A stretch of 64,000 nt of DNA from Rickettsiales bacterium. Lineage in GTDB: Bacteria > Pseudomonadota > Alphaproteobacteria > UBA8366. Position 1 is the stretch's first letter; every line of letters starts with the position of its first letter. The stretch is taken from assembly GCA_002724555.1 (NCBI GenBank), contig PBOZ01000073.1, forward strand, positions 1 to 64,000, in the 5' to 3' direction. Shown one piece after another: positions 27,460-36,089 of the stretch. The notes beneath the pieces were generated by a model. That model saw nothing but the letters and a program-made list of their open reading frames with translations. It had not been told where the DNA came from and did not search any database. The translations under genes were made by a program, and so were the position numbers.

Positions 27460-29628
27460 TCATCCGGCGTTAGATTCGACCTGTCCTAAGTTTTTGAAGA
27501 TCAGGCGAAATAAAATTTGGCTTTCCGGCTGTATATCGGCATCGCGTGTAAAGCTGCGTATGGCGACTGATTCGAATGTAAAGCATTCGTCTGAATACCG
27601 AGCTCGGAGAGAATGTCGAAGAGAACCACCATCCTTTGTTAAATCTCGATGCGTGCCGATGGATGCAGACCAATACTGATTGATCTGGGAGCTAAAGGAA
27701 GTGACCAGTTCCTCTCTTCCCTCTGTATTAACAGTTGTGCTTCCCTCTTCAAAAAATAAATATTCACCATTCAATTTGAATGCAGTGGGTCCAAACGAAA
27801 ATCCGATCGAGCTGCTTTTATTGCTGAAATTAGATTCAGCAAATTTGAATCGATATAAGATATCGGTGTATTCGTTTGGCTTTATATCAATACGACCAAC
27901 GTAATCCGTAAAATCCGTCTCAAGAAGTTTTGAAGATGTTAGGTCGCGATCTTTGCTAAGGCGGTAGCTTTGCCCAACAAAGCCAGTAATATTGCCGGAA
28001 TTTGGGCCATACAAACCAAATTTAGCTCCGTAAATGATGCGAGAACCGCTATCAACGCTATCCAGGCCCGCAAACCGGTTTATACTCAGAAGATTCGTGT
28101 CATCGAGTTCAAAAACAGTTCCTTCTTCATCTGGAATATTGGAAGAATTCGATCCATTTGGCGCTAGAATTCCGATAGCGATAGGCTCGATGACTTGCTT
28201 CAAACCAGCAGAAACCCTGGCGAAAGGAAGACGGGCATCAATTGCAAGACGTGGTAATAGTCTTCCTTCGAAAGCGTTATCTTTCGTACCATCCGATTTA
28301 ACGATATCTCTCAGCCAGTAACCGTCAGATTGGACTGTTGCTGCGGCGTTGGTCACGAGGCCCGTGTTCCAAGTACGTCCAATTGCGTAACCGGGTGTAA
28401 TTGAAACTCTCTGTGAATCCGTTCCATTGTCTCGGAATAGAGCCCTGAAATTTCCATCTAATTGCCATCGGCCGCCAAACCGGTCGGCCTCTCCCATATG
28501 GTTGAAATCAATTATCGGAGCGACAACTGGTTGATCTTCAGTTGTACCTGTTCGCAGGTCTTGGAACCAATAGGCGTTAGCTGCGATATAATTTCGTTGG
28601 CGAAATCCTTCGACCATGACATTTGAACGAAGAGTGTTTGGGTTAAGTTTGAAAAAATTGAACTTTCTTAAGTAGGTTCTATCGCTCGCCATCATCGTGT
28701 CGAAACTACTACGCCACGTATCATCTAAGTGATACTCACCGTCAATTGTAATGTGTCCGCGGACTCTATCATTCTTAATCGTTGAATTATCAGGATCGCC
28801 TTCGTTGCGCTGTGCTTCTGCAATACTCCCCGAGATGGCAACCTTCCCGTTTACCAATCTTTGGCGATAATTTCCGCTTAGAACCAGGCCTTCATCTTTG
28901 GTGTATATTGGGGTAATGGTGGCATCCCTTTCGTCACCCATGGTGATAAAGTAGGGAAGGCGAATAAAAGCGCCTACGTCACTGCTTGTGCCGAAACTCG
29001 GAGCTAAGAATCCTGATTTTCGATCTACGGTGGGGTCGGGGTGGGAGAGGTAGGGCGCATAAGCGATCGGGAATCCCCACATTTCCAGAAAAACGTCTTT
29101 ATAGCGAATTTCACGGTCTTTTTGGCTGTGATCTATTCGTTCAGCCTTCAATTGCCAGAGAGGAGGCTTTTCCGGCTCTTTCTCGCAAAGGTCGCACGGC
29201 GAATATAATGCCCGATACATTTGTATTTTGTTGCCATCTCGGCGGACAGCCGAATTAGCAGCAAAACGACTTTTGTCTTCAAGAAGAATTTGGATCCGAT
29301 CAATTATGCCATTCTTTAATTCCTCCGTCAGTTCGACAAACTCGGCGAAGATGACTTGGCCGGAGGGCTCATGCAGTATGATATTACCAGACGCGCTAAC
29401 AGTGTCTGTTTTTTGATTATAGCTAACTGTATTTGCGAGGAGCGTTCGTTTACCCTGAGTGATTTCGACTTTTCCTTTGGCGATGACGGTTCCCAACTCA
29501 TCGTCGTAGTTTATTTCGTCGGCAAATATCAAAACCGGTAAATCGTTGGACAATTTTTCGCGCCCAATTGCCGTCTGCGTCAGAATTATGGCGATAACGA
29601 ATGTCGCAATGAATGAGAGGCGCACCAT
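27460..29628 (-). CDS. lptD: LPS-assembly protein LptD
   Basis: Outer-membrane translocon that inserts LPS into the outer leaflet, 722 residues. An N-terminal signal (LSFIATFVIAIILTQTAIG) is followed by an OstA/LptA-like periplasmic domain (LIFADEINYDDELGTVIAKGKVEI) and then a large beta-barrel with many alternating strands, beginning near WGFPIAYAPYLSHPDPTVDRK. Cysteines appear in SPCDLCE and near the C-terminus in ECFTFE, fitting the disulfides of LptD. It overlaps lptG by one base. Confidence 0.95.
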   Translation of the reverse strand: MVRLSFIATFVIAIILTQTAIGREKLSNDLPVLIFADEINYDDELGTVIAKGKVEITQGKRTLLANTVSYNQKTDTVSASGNIILHEPSGQVIFAEFVELTEELKNGIIDRIQILLEDKSRFAANSAVRRDGNKIQMYRALYSPCDLCEKEPEKPPLWQLKAERIDHSQKDREIRYKDVFLEMWGFPIAYAPYLSHPDPTVDRKSGFLAPSFGTSSDVGAFIRLPYFITMGDERDATITPIYTKDEGLVLSGNYRQRLVNGKVAISGSIAEAQRNEGDPDNSTIKNDRVRGHITIDGEYHLDDTWRSSFDTMMASDRTYLRKFNFFKLNPNTLRSNVMVEGFRQRNYIAANAYWFQDLRTGTTEDQPVVAPIIDFNHMGEADRFGGRWQLDGNFRALFRDNGTDSQRVSITPGYAIGRTWNTGLVTNAAATVQSDGYWLRDIVKSDGTKDNAFEGRLLPRLAIDARLPFARVSAGLKQVIEPIAIGILAPNGSNSSNIPDEEGTVFELDDTNLLSINRFAGLDSVDSGSRIIYGAKFGLYGPNSGNITGFVGQSYRLSKDRDLTSSKLLETDFTDYVGRIDIKPNEYTDILYRFKFAESNFSNKSSSIGFSFGPTAFKLNGEYLFFEEGSTTVNTEGREELVTSFSSQINQYWSASIGTHRDLTKDGGSLRHSLRARYSDECFTFESVAIRSFTRDADIQPESQILFRLIFKNLGQVESNAG

Positions 29629-30722
29629 TACCCGTCCTCAAGATGAAGCAACAGCGCCAAGCCTATCATCATGCTGACACCAGCAGGTGTCCATGCGGCT
29701 AGTTGTGTTGGCACATTCGTTGATAATCCTAATGCATAGACCACGTCGCCCAAAACATAGAGTAAAAAACTTATAGCGATGCCGCCAATCAACGCGAGGA
29801 ATGTGCCGGAGCGTCGGTTTATGCGGACAGTGAACGCGGCAGCAATCAAAACCATTGCACACAATAAGATTGGCAAAGCGATTAACGAATGTAAATGCAA
29901 GCGATGTCGATGCCCGGAAAATCCTGAAGCTTCCAATTCTTCGATAAAATTCGGTAGGTCCCAAAAAGACATTGTTTCGGGAGAAGCGAAACTCTCTTGA
30001 ATTTTTGTAACTGTCAAATCTGATGGAAGCTCGTATTTTGCAATTTTCTGAGCTGCGCGATTTGGTGTTGAGATCCAGCCGTCTCTTATGTCCCAATAAC
30101 CAATTTTGAGCTGTGCTGTTTCGGCATCTATACGGCCTACAAACTTGTCGCTGCCTTCAAACATAAAGACTATTATATCATGAAGTTTCATTTCTGCTTG
30201 TGAGACACGGAGTGCATGAATAACAGCTTGTCCACCGCTATCGGATTGGCGCAACCAAAGGCCATTCCTCGACACTGCGAGCATGCTCGTTGTGCGTTTC
30301 AAGTATTTGGCTTCTATGCTTTCGAATTTTGATAGCATGACGGCGGAAAATGGATTGAAAATTGTGATTTGAAAAATTCCTACGGCGAGAGTGCAGATAA
30401 TTGCTGGAAACAAAAACTGCCAGATCGAAACACCGGCAGACCTTGAGACAACGATTTCATTCCCATTTGCTAAACGCCAGAATGCAAACATTGCGCCGAA
30501 TAGAACGGTAAATGGCAAAATAGTCTCTGCAAGATGTGGCAATTTAAACAAACTCATCTGCAGGATGATAGCCATTGTTGCGTCTTCCTTTCCGGACGCT
30601 CGGCGCATCATCTCAACGAGATCGAACAGGAGCGCGATCCCCATGAGAATGCAAAAAACACTTGTCAGCCAGAATGCAAACTGGCGACCAAGATATGCGG
30701 ACAAGGTGAGCGACAGTCGCAC
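29628..30722 (-). CDS. lptG: LPS export ABC transporter permease LptG
   Basis: Inner-membrane permease of the LptB2FG complex that extracts LPS, 364 residues, YjgP/YjgQ family. Six helices are seen: three N-terminal (AFWLTSVFCILMGIALLF first), a periplasmic jellyroll domain in the middle, and three C-terminal. The start is GTG 30722, with GAGGTAATTGG upstream. LptF normally sits directly upstream in the same operon, but here it is 5.4 kb away because a plus-strand cassette lies between, so lptG must have its own promoter in 30723-31160. Confidence 0.93.
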   Translation of the reverse strand: MRLSLTLSAYLGRQFAFWLTSVFCILMGIALLFDLVEMMRRASGKEDATMAIILQMSLFKLPHLAETILPFTVLFGAMFAFWRLANGNEIVVSRSAGVSIWQFLFPAIICTLAVGIFQITIFNPFSAVMLSKFESIEAKYLKRTTSMLAVSRNGLWLRQSDSGGQAVIHALRVSQAEMKLHDIIVFMFEGSDKFVGRIDAETAQLKIGYWDIRDGWISTPNRAAQKIAKYELPSDLTVTKIQESFASPETMSFWDLPNFIEELEASGFSGHRHRLHLHSLIALPILLCAMVLIAAAFTVRINRRSGTFLALIGGIAISFLLYVLGDVVYALGLSTNVPTQLAAWTPAGVSMMIGLALLLHLEDG

Positions 30723-31160
30723 CCAATTACCTCGGCACTTGTGGTTGCTGCGGTTTTTTAAGGCCGCAAGCGATTTAGCTTCAATTCAGCAGGGATTGGG
30801 TAGTCGTTAATGAACCTCTCGATTGAATACCTGAAAACAGTATCCGATCGTAAGAGCTAATTCATCAAAGTTGCAGCCTACTATTGTTAATTAGGTTTGC
30901 AAAAAATCTTTGAAATTTACCGCACGCAATTACGCAACGGTTATAGGTCTTTTTCTACCCGTGCCCTGGCTTTTTCTTATTGAACACAGTAATAGACCGG
31001 AACGCTATGACTTTAAAAGTCTTTTTCGTTTCTTGTAACCTACACTTAATGAATCAAGAATGATTTTATCGACTTGTACCGGAACTGATGGCTCTTATCC
31101 GATTATTACTTTGAAGTTATTTTTTGCCGGCTGCGGAACAGGACGGGTTAGCAGTTAGTT
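30723..31160. other. 438-base divergent intergenic region between lptG and the UbiA-like gene
   Basis: AT-rich, non-coding. It must hold the promoter for lptG-lptD-surA-pdxA-rsmA on the minus strand and for the cassette on the plus strand. I see no perfect promoter pair, no repeat longer than a few bases and no site-specific recombination site. Small frames here are shadows of lptG or lack start sites. It is the left edge of the inserted cassette. Confidence 0.5.
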
Positions 31161-32024
31161 ATGAGTTTGAGCGCGATAATAAAGTTGCTCCGGCCGCTGC
31201 AATGGGTGAAAAATATTTTTGTATTCGCTCCATTGTTTTTCAGCCCTGATTTGTCGCGTGACGGTTCATTTGCAGACGTGACTTTGATGTTCTTCGCATT
31301 TTGTTTCGTTGCGAGCGGTCTATACTGTCTTAATGACTTTAGCGACCGTGACGCTGATAAACAGCATCCGGAGAAATGCAATCGTCCGGTCGCCTCGGGC
31401 GATGTTTCTGGCGGTTTGGCCATTGCACTATTTTTTATTCTTTGTGGAATGGGGCTTGTTATCGGGATCGGATGTACGAATGGCGGCTGGGTTCTGGCCA
31501 GTTATTGCATTCTTACCATATTATATTCGTTTCTTTTGAAGAAGTTAGCGGTCATCGACGTCTTAACAATAGCGCTGGGATTTGTATTGCGAGTGTATGC
31601 TGGCGCGCTTGCGGCGAGTGTCCAGCCAACGGTTTGGATCCTCGTTTGTACTGGTATGCTCGCTCTTTTTATAGCGCTAACCAAGCGCCGTGACGATCTG
31701 TCTCAAGAGTTAAGTAGTGATCACCGTGCAAGCCTTGGAGGATATTCGATAGCGTTTTTAGAAGCTTCATTCGTAATGGTTTCGACGGCTCTGGTCGTAT
31801 CTTATGTGGTGTTTACGACAGATGCGGATGCAATGCGCCGCTTGGGTAGTGAGAACCTTTACCTAACTATACCGTTCGTCGTCGGCGGCACGCTTCGCCA
31901 CTTACAATTAACACTTGTCTACCGCCGGTCCGGCTCTCCGACTGAGTTGGCTACCCGTGATCCAGGCCTTTTGGTTTCCTTTTTTGGTTGGTTAATGACC
32001 TTTGCATATTTGATATATGCGTGA
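31161..32024 (+). CDS. UbiA-family prenyltransferase, likely decaprenyl-phosphate phosphoribosyltransferase
   Basis: Polytopic UbiA-superfamily enzyme of 287 residues with about eight to nine helices. The metal-binding aspartate motif is N58-D59 with Asp62 and Asp66 (CLNDFSDRDADKQHPEK), followed by NRPVASGDVS. This HP-K-RP-A-G pattern fits the Rv3806c/NoeC branch, which transfers phosphoribose from PRPP onto polyprenyl phosphate, rather than UbiA of ubiquinone synthesis. The two following genes (DprE1- and DprE2-like) support this: the three steps make polyprenyl-phospho-arabinose. The phosphatase that removes the 5-phosphate is not in the cassette. Function is inferred from family and context. 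Confidence 0.82.
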   Translation: MSLSAIIKLLRPLQWVKNIFVFAPLFFSPDLSRDGSFADVTLMFFAFCFVASGLYCLNDFSDRDADKQHPEKCNRPVASGDVSGGLAIALFFILCGMGLVIGIGCTNGGWVLASYCILTILYSFLLKKLAVIDVLTIALGFVLRVYAGALAASVQPTVWILVCTGMLALFIALTKRRDDLSQELSSDHRASLGGYSIAFLEASFVMVSTALVVSYVVFTTDADAMRRLGSENLYLTIPFVVGGTLRHLQLTLVYRRSGSPTELATRDPGLLVSFFGWLMTFAYLIYA

Positions 32025-32037
32025 GTACAGGACTGTT

Positions 32038-33375
32038 ATGAAGCCCAAAGAGCTAACCATTACTTCCTGGGGCCGGAGTCGAAGTGCCGAGATGACTGCG
32101 TTTCGGCCGGAACGTTTGTCGGCGGTCATTAATGCAATTAGAGAGCAAAGCGAAGACACTCGGATTATCGCGTGTGGTGATGGCCGAAACTATGGCGATT
32201 TGGGAATGCGTCAAAAAGGTCGGGCAATTTTGTCAAGACGCATGGATCGGTTTTTGTCATTTGATGAAAGGAGCGGCGTGGTTGCTGTGGAACCCGGTAT
32301 TACTTTCGCGGAATTATATGCGTTCACTTCTGCTCGGGGATTTTTACCTCCCGTTGTGCCAGGTACTGGCTTCGTGACGCTTGGTGGTGGGGTTGCTAGT
32401 GATATCCACGGGAAAAACCACGATAACCAAGGTTGTTTGGGTGAACACATCGAGTGGCTAGATCTAATTTTGGCAAGCGGCGAACTCGTCCGTGCCACTC
32501 GCACAGAACACTCTGAATTATTTTCCGCTACTATCGGTGGTTGTGGTTTCACTGGGGTGATCTCCGCAATTGGTCTTAAGCTTCAAAAGTTGCGAGCAAA
32601 CGCGGTTCGCGTCCGTGAATGGCGGGTAAAAGACCTAGACCAATTTATTGACTTAATGCAGGAGCACCGCAAATCTGCCGCATATACAGTCGGTTGGGTC
32701 GATGCCCTGCAAGGAGGACGAATGCTTGGCCGTGGTATATTCCAGGCGGCGGAACCTGTCTTAGTCGATTGGCACAGAACGCGGCGGATCCCTTGCAGTA
32801 TACCTTTTACCTGCCCTGATGTTACATTGAACCGATATTCGGTACGCGCATTCAACGCAATTTACTATCGCCGTGTCCCGATCAAGGGAAGGGAGAGAAT
32901 ACTTGGTTATGAAGCATTTCATCACCCATTAGATAAGGTTTTGAATTGGAACCGTCTTTACGGGAAAAAGGGGTTTTTACAATTTCAGTGCGTCCTTCCT
33001 GATGAATCTGCCCGAATTGGAATCCGGCAAATGCTGGAACGAATTTCAAATGCTCGGGCGGCTTCTTTTCTCGGTGTATTGAAAACTTTTGGGAAAGAAG
33101 GTTTGGGTGACCTGTCTTTTCCGAGGTCTGGCGTAACGCTTAGTTTGGATATCCCGGCGCGCGACGGAGGGTACGAATTGGTCAAGTGTTTGGATGCCAT
33201 GACTCTCGATCATGGCGGCCGCGTATATTTGGCAAAAGATGTGACGCTGACGGCAGAACGTTTTGTGTTGATGTATCCGAAATTAGATAAATTCCGCGAA
33301 ACTTTATCACGATATGATCCCACTGGTGTTTTTGACTCCGACCTAGCGCAGCGCCTGAAGATTCGAACGAGGTAA
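32038..33375 (+). CDS. DprE1-like FAD-dependent decaprenylphosphoryl-ribose oxidase
   Basis: FAD-linked oxidase of the VAO/DprE1 family, 445 residues from ATG 32038 (AGGA five bases upstream; an ATG at 32017 overlapping the previous gene is the alternative). It oxidises the 2'-OH of polyprenylphosphoryl-ribose. The FAD-binding sequences GDGRNYGDLGM and SDIHGKNHDNQG (with the DprE1 histidine) are clear, as are FHHPLDKVLNWNRLYG, FLGVLKTFG and YLAKDVTLTAE (with the active-site lysine). At the position of the mycobacterial Cys387 (ICVDFPI), this protein has serine (LSLDIPA). It overlaps or abuts the upstream gene and is followed three bases later by the reductase gene. Confidence in the family is high. 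Confidence 0.92.
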   Translation: MKPKELTITSWGRSRSAEMTAFRPERLSAVINAIREQSEDTRIIACGDGRNYGDLGMRQKGRAILSRRMDRFLSFDERSGVVAVEPGITFAELYAFTSARGFLPPVVPGTGFVTLGGGVASDIHGKNHDNQGCLGEHIEWLDLILASGELVRATRTEHSELFSATIGGCGFTGVISAIGLKLQKLRANAVRVREWRVKDLDQFIDLMQEHRKSAAYTVGWVDALQGGRMLGRGIFQAAEPVLVDWHRTRRIPCSIPFTCPDVTLNRYSVRAFNAIYYRRVPIKGRERILGYEAFHHPLDKVLNWNRLYGKKGFLQFQCVLPDESARIGIRQMLERISNARAASFLGVLKTFGKEGLGDLSFPRSGVTLSLDIPARDGGYELVKCLDAMTLDHGGRVYLAKDVTLTAERFVLMYPKLDKFRETLSRYDPTGVFDSDLAQRLKIRTR

Positions 33376-33377
33376 TA

Positions 33378-34130
33378 GTGACAACTGGAAAGGCCATCAA
33401 GACGTGGGTCATACTTGGCGCTTCTTCATCTATTGGAAGAGCGTTCGCCCGTGCCGCTGCCGCTTTGGGAGCAAACGTTTTACTTGCTGGCCGAGACAAC
33501 GAAGATCTGGAAAGAATTGCCGGAGATATTTCGACACAGTTTAGCGTTAGCGCGAATTGCGCAAGCTTTGATGCTTTAGATGTTCATTCTCACGAAAAAT
33601 TGCGCGATTCATTAGCCTTTTGTGACGGCCCGATCGGTGTATTTCTTTTGTTTGGCTTTATGCCGGATCAGATAGAAATTGACGTCGACCATAAATTGGG
33701 GCGGCAAACCATCGATGTGAACTATACTGGGGCAGTATCTATTTTGTCTCATTTGGCGCCAGTGCTAGAAAAGAATCCTGGATCGCGCGTGGTTGTTTTG
33801 ACTTCGGTATCTGGTGACCGGGGGCGTCTCAAGAACTATGTCTATGGTTCCGCCAAGGCAGGTTTAAACGTGTATCTGCAAGGTTTGCGGGCTAGGCTCT
33901 GGCGAGCTGGTTCCCATGTCGCAACGGTCAAGGCGGGATTTATTGATACAGACATGACCTTCGGCATGCCTGGAATGTTTTTGGTGGCGACGCCCACAGC
34001 ATGCGCTGAAGCCTGTCTGTCGCTTGCTTGTAAAGGCCGGGAAATTTCTTATTTCCCGTGGTTTTGGCGGTACATTATGTTGATTATTAGGATGATCCCT
34101 GAGTGTATCTTCAAGAAGATGAGTATTTAG
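33378..34130 (+). CDS. DprE2-like SDR, 2-keto-pentofuranosyl reductase
   Basis: SDR of 250 residues, predicted to reduce the 2-keto intermediate made by the DprE1-like enzyme to polyprenylphosphoryl-D-arabinofuranose. The cofactor motif GASSSIG is at residues 14-20, and YxxxK is Tyr156-Lys160 (YGSAKAGLNVY). The C-terminal part has a hydrophobic helix (WRYIMLIIRMIP) fitting membrane association. The start is GTG 33378 with gagg upstream. The tight link to the DprE1-like gene (three bases) is as in mycobacteria. The substrate is inferred from that link. Confidence 0.85.
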   Translation: MTTGKAIKTWVILGASSSIGRAFARAAAALGANVLLAGRDNEDLERIAGDISTQFSVSANCASFDALDVHSHEKLRDSLAFCDGPIGVFLLFGFMPDQIEIDVDHKLGRQTIDVNYTGAVSILSHLAPVLEKNPGSRVVVLTSVSGDRGRLKNYVYGSAKAGLNVYLQGLRARLWRAGSHVATVKAGFIDTDMTFGMPGMFLVATPTACAEACLSLACKGREISYFPWFWRYIMLIIRMIPECIFKKMSI

Positions 34131-34191
34131 TATCAAATTCCGTGAATTCGCCAACAATTGAAATAAAGCACATTTGGACTGGAGCCAATGC

Positions 34192-36078
34192 GTGTTGGCA
34201 TTAGTTGAATATTTTTTGCCGGAACCCAGTCAATGGCTGGGCTTGGCTTCAGTTCTCGCTTCACTTTGTCTTTTTTCTGGATTGGGGCGTATCTATGGCG
34301 TTGCCCAGGATCTCCCTGGCGTATCTGTTCTGTTGGGATGGAGTGTCTTAGCTGCTGTATTAACCATCTCTAATGTCTTCGGCGGTTGGTTCTTCATGCC
34401 TGTATTTGGGTGCCTTAGCGTGATCGGCATCGGAATGCTAATTTGGAATAGACACGCGCTGTTGTCTGAAGCCATATCAATGCGAGCGATCTTTGTTCTG
34501 GGGCTTCCGCTTATACTAATCATCGCGGCAAAAGCACCATCGGAAGTCGACAGTTTCACGCATTGGTTGCCCAACGGCCTGTTTATTTGGGAGAACGATC
34601 AATTTATCCGTTCGCAAGGACCAGCGGGCCAGTCAGTCTACCCAGGGTTCCCGTACAACGTCACTTTTCTCTTTTACGTTGTCAGTCGCATCGCTGGCGA
34701 GTTTGTTGAGAACGCTATTGTACAATTTAATGTAATTTTTTTGCTGTTATTCGCCGCGCTGCTTGGCGGACTTTTGCGCAGACCCGACAGTGCAGACGCG
34801 TCTAACACTTGGAGACTCGGCGCGTTTTTGATCCTGGTTGCGACGTTGTTAAACCCAGTTTTCGTTCGACGCATCTGGTTGACATCTTATCCGGACATGG
34901 CAACCTCGGTCGTCGTCGCATATGCAGGAATCGCTGCTTGGGTTTGGATACAATCCGCCGCAAATCCCAATGCGGCAGAGCGAGGGCGGGCAATTACATT
35001 TGCGCTATTGTTGGCGTTACTGGTCAATATAAAACAAGCTAACCTTGTTTTAGTGGTTGCGTTACTCGTTTCTACTGGGATGGTTGCAATCCGTGACCGG
35101 GAAATACAATTCAGCTTCTATGTGAAACGGCTGCCAATATTAATAGGCATGCCGCTTGTCGCGTATCTCACATGGCGGTATTACCTAATTGTAATTTCAC
35201 CGTTAGCTGAAAACAAAATCTCGGCGATTAGCGACTGGCCAATTGACCGCCTGCCAGAACTTCTGCGCTATATGGGCGTTGTCGTTTACCGAAAAGCGCT
35301 CTATTTCGCCCTATCAATAGGCTTTGTGATTTGGGGCTTCCGTTGCTGGATTAAACGGTCGACGTCGCCATTTGATCGATTGGCCATCATCGTCGGTTCG
35401 ACTTTCTTTGGATACAATCTTTTTCTCTTTCTTATTTTCATCGTTCATTTCGGTGGATATCCCCAATCTTATTGGCGCTTCAATACACATGTTGGTTATT
35501 TGATAATGGCAGCGACGGTCTTCGGGTTTGGTCGGCTTTATCGTTATAACCGAGAGAAAATTAGGATCTTGGATGGGTCTTTTATTTCCCGAATAGGTAT
35601 ACTGCTTATTATCGCTGTTCTCGTCCTTCAGATAGCGACAACGAATTACTGGCGTTACGACCTGGAAGTGCCTAAACCGATGCTGCGGGATGTCGGCCGG
35701 GAACTCTCCAAAACGCTGCCTCAAAACGCTACCATCGGCTTAATCGTGCCCGGTGATCAAGGAAACTTTACTTCCATGTTTAAGCATTACGTCGGGCAAT
35801 CGCGGGCCGACTTGAAGGCAGCGCCGATAAATAACGATGCAGAATTATTGGGCTTTATGGCGTCTGCCGGAAGCGGGCCTACGTACATTTGGTCATATTG
35901 TCCGGCCGAATGGATTAGTCGACGCCTTGGCACACAAGTGATGCCCGGAAGCGCAGCGCTTTTGTTACGGAACGAGGACGGGTGGTCAGTAATTCAATAT
36001 TGGCCGCATCGAAAGCTCGTTGGCCTAGTCAAAGCTTACAAGCACTTTGATATTTCGAAGTGTACTGGGAACAGTTAG
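34192..36078 (+). CDS. Large polytopic membrane protein, candidate GT-C glycosyltransferase
   Basis: 628 residues from GTG 34192 (GGAG 34181-34184 upstream; TTG 34174 is an alternative start). About 11-12 hydrophobic segments lie in the first ~500 residues, with an acidic loop motif after the fourth (APSEVDSFTHWLPNGLFIW) that resembles the catalytic Asp/Glu loop of GT-C enzymes, and a soluble C-terminal domain of about 120 residues. I recognise no exact family. Its place directly after the three arabinose-donor genes suggests a glycosyltransferase using polyprenyl-phospho-arabinose as donor; this is inference only. Alternatives are an unrelated O-unit processing or oligosaccharyl-type protein. 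Its stop is 11 bases from the convergent lptF stop. Confidence 0.65.
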   Translation: MLALVEYFLPEPSQWLGLASVLASLCLFSGLGRIYGVAQDLPGVSVLLGWSVLAAVLTISNVFGGWFFMPVFGCLSVIGIGMLIWNRHALLSEAISMRAIFVLGLPLILIIAAKAPSEVDSFTHWLPNGLFIWENDQFIRSQGPAGQSVYPGFPYNVTFLFYVVSRIAGEFVENAIVQFNVIFLLLFAALLGGLLRRPDSADASNTWRLGAFLILVATLLNPVFVRRIWLTSYPDMATSVVVAYAGIAAWVWIQSAANPNAAERGRAITFALLLALLVNIKQANLVLVVALLVSTGMVAIRDREIQFSFYVKRLPILIGMPLVAYLTWRYYLIVISPLAENKISAISDWPIDRLPELLRYMGVVVYRKALYFALSIGFVIWGFRCWIKRSTSPFDRLAIIVGSTFFGYNLFLFLIFIVHFGGYPQSYWRFNTHVGYLIMAATVFGFGRLYRYNREKIRILDGSFISRIGILLIIAVLVLQIATTNYWRYDLEVPKPMLRDVGRELSKTLPQNATIGLIVPGDQGNFTSMFKHYVGQSRADLKAAPINNDAELLGFMASAGSGPTYIWSYCPAEWISRRLGTQVMPGSAALLLRNEDGWSVIQYWPHRKLVGLVKAYKHFDISKCTGNS

Positions 36079-36089
36079 TCAATATCAGA

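Noticed and set aside
30391-30810. 139-codon plus-strand frame over the lptG start
   Set aside because: It is antisense to the conserved N-terminal part of lptG.
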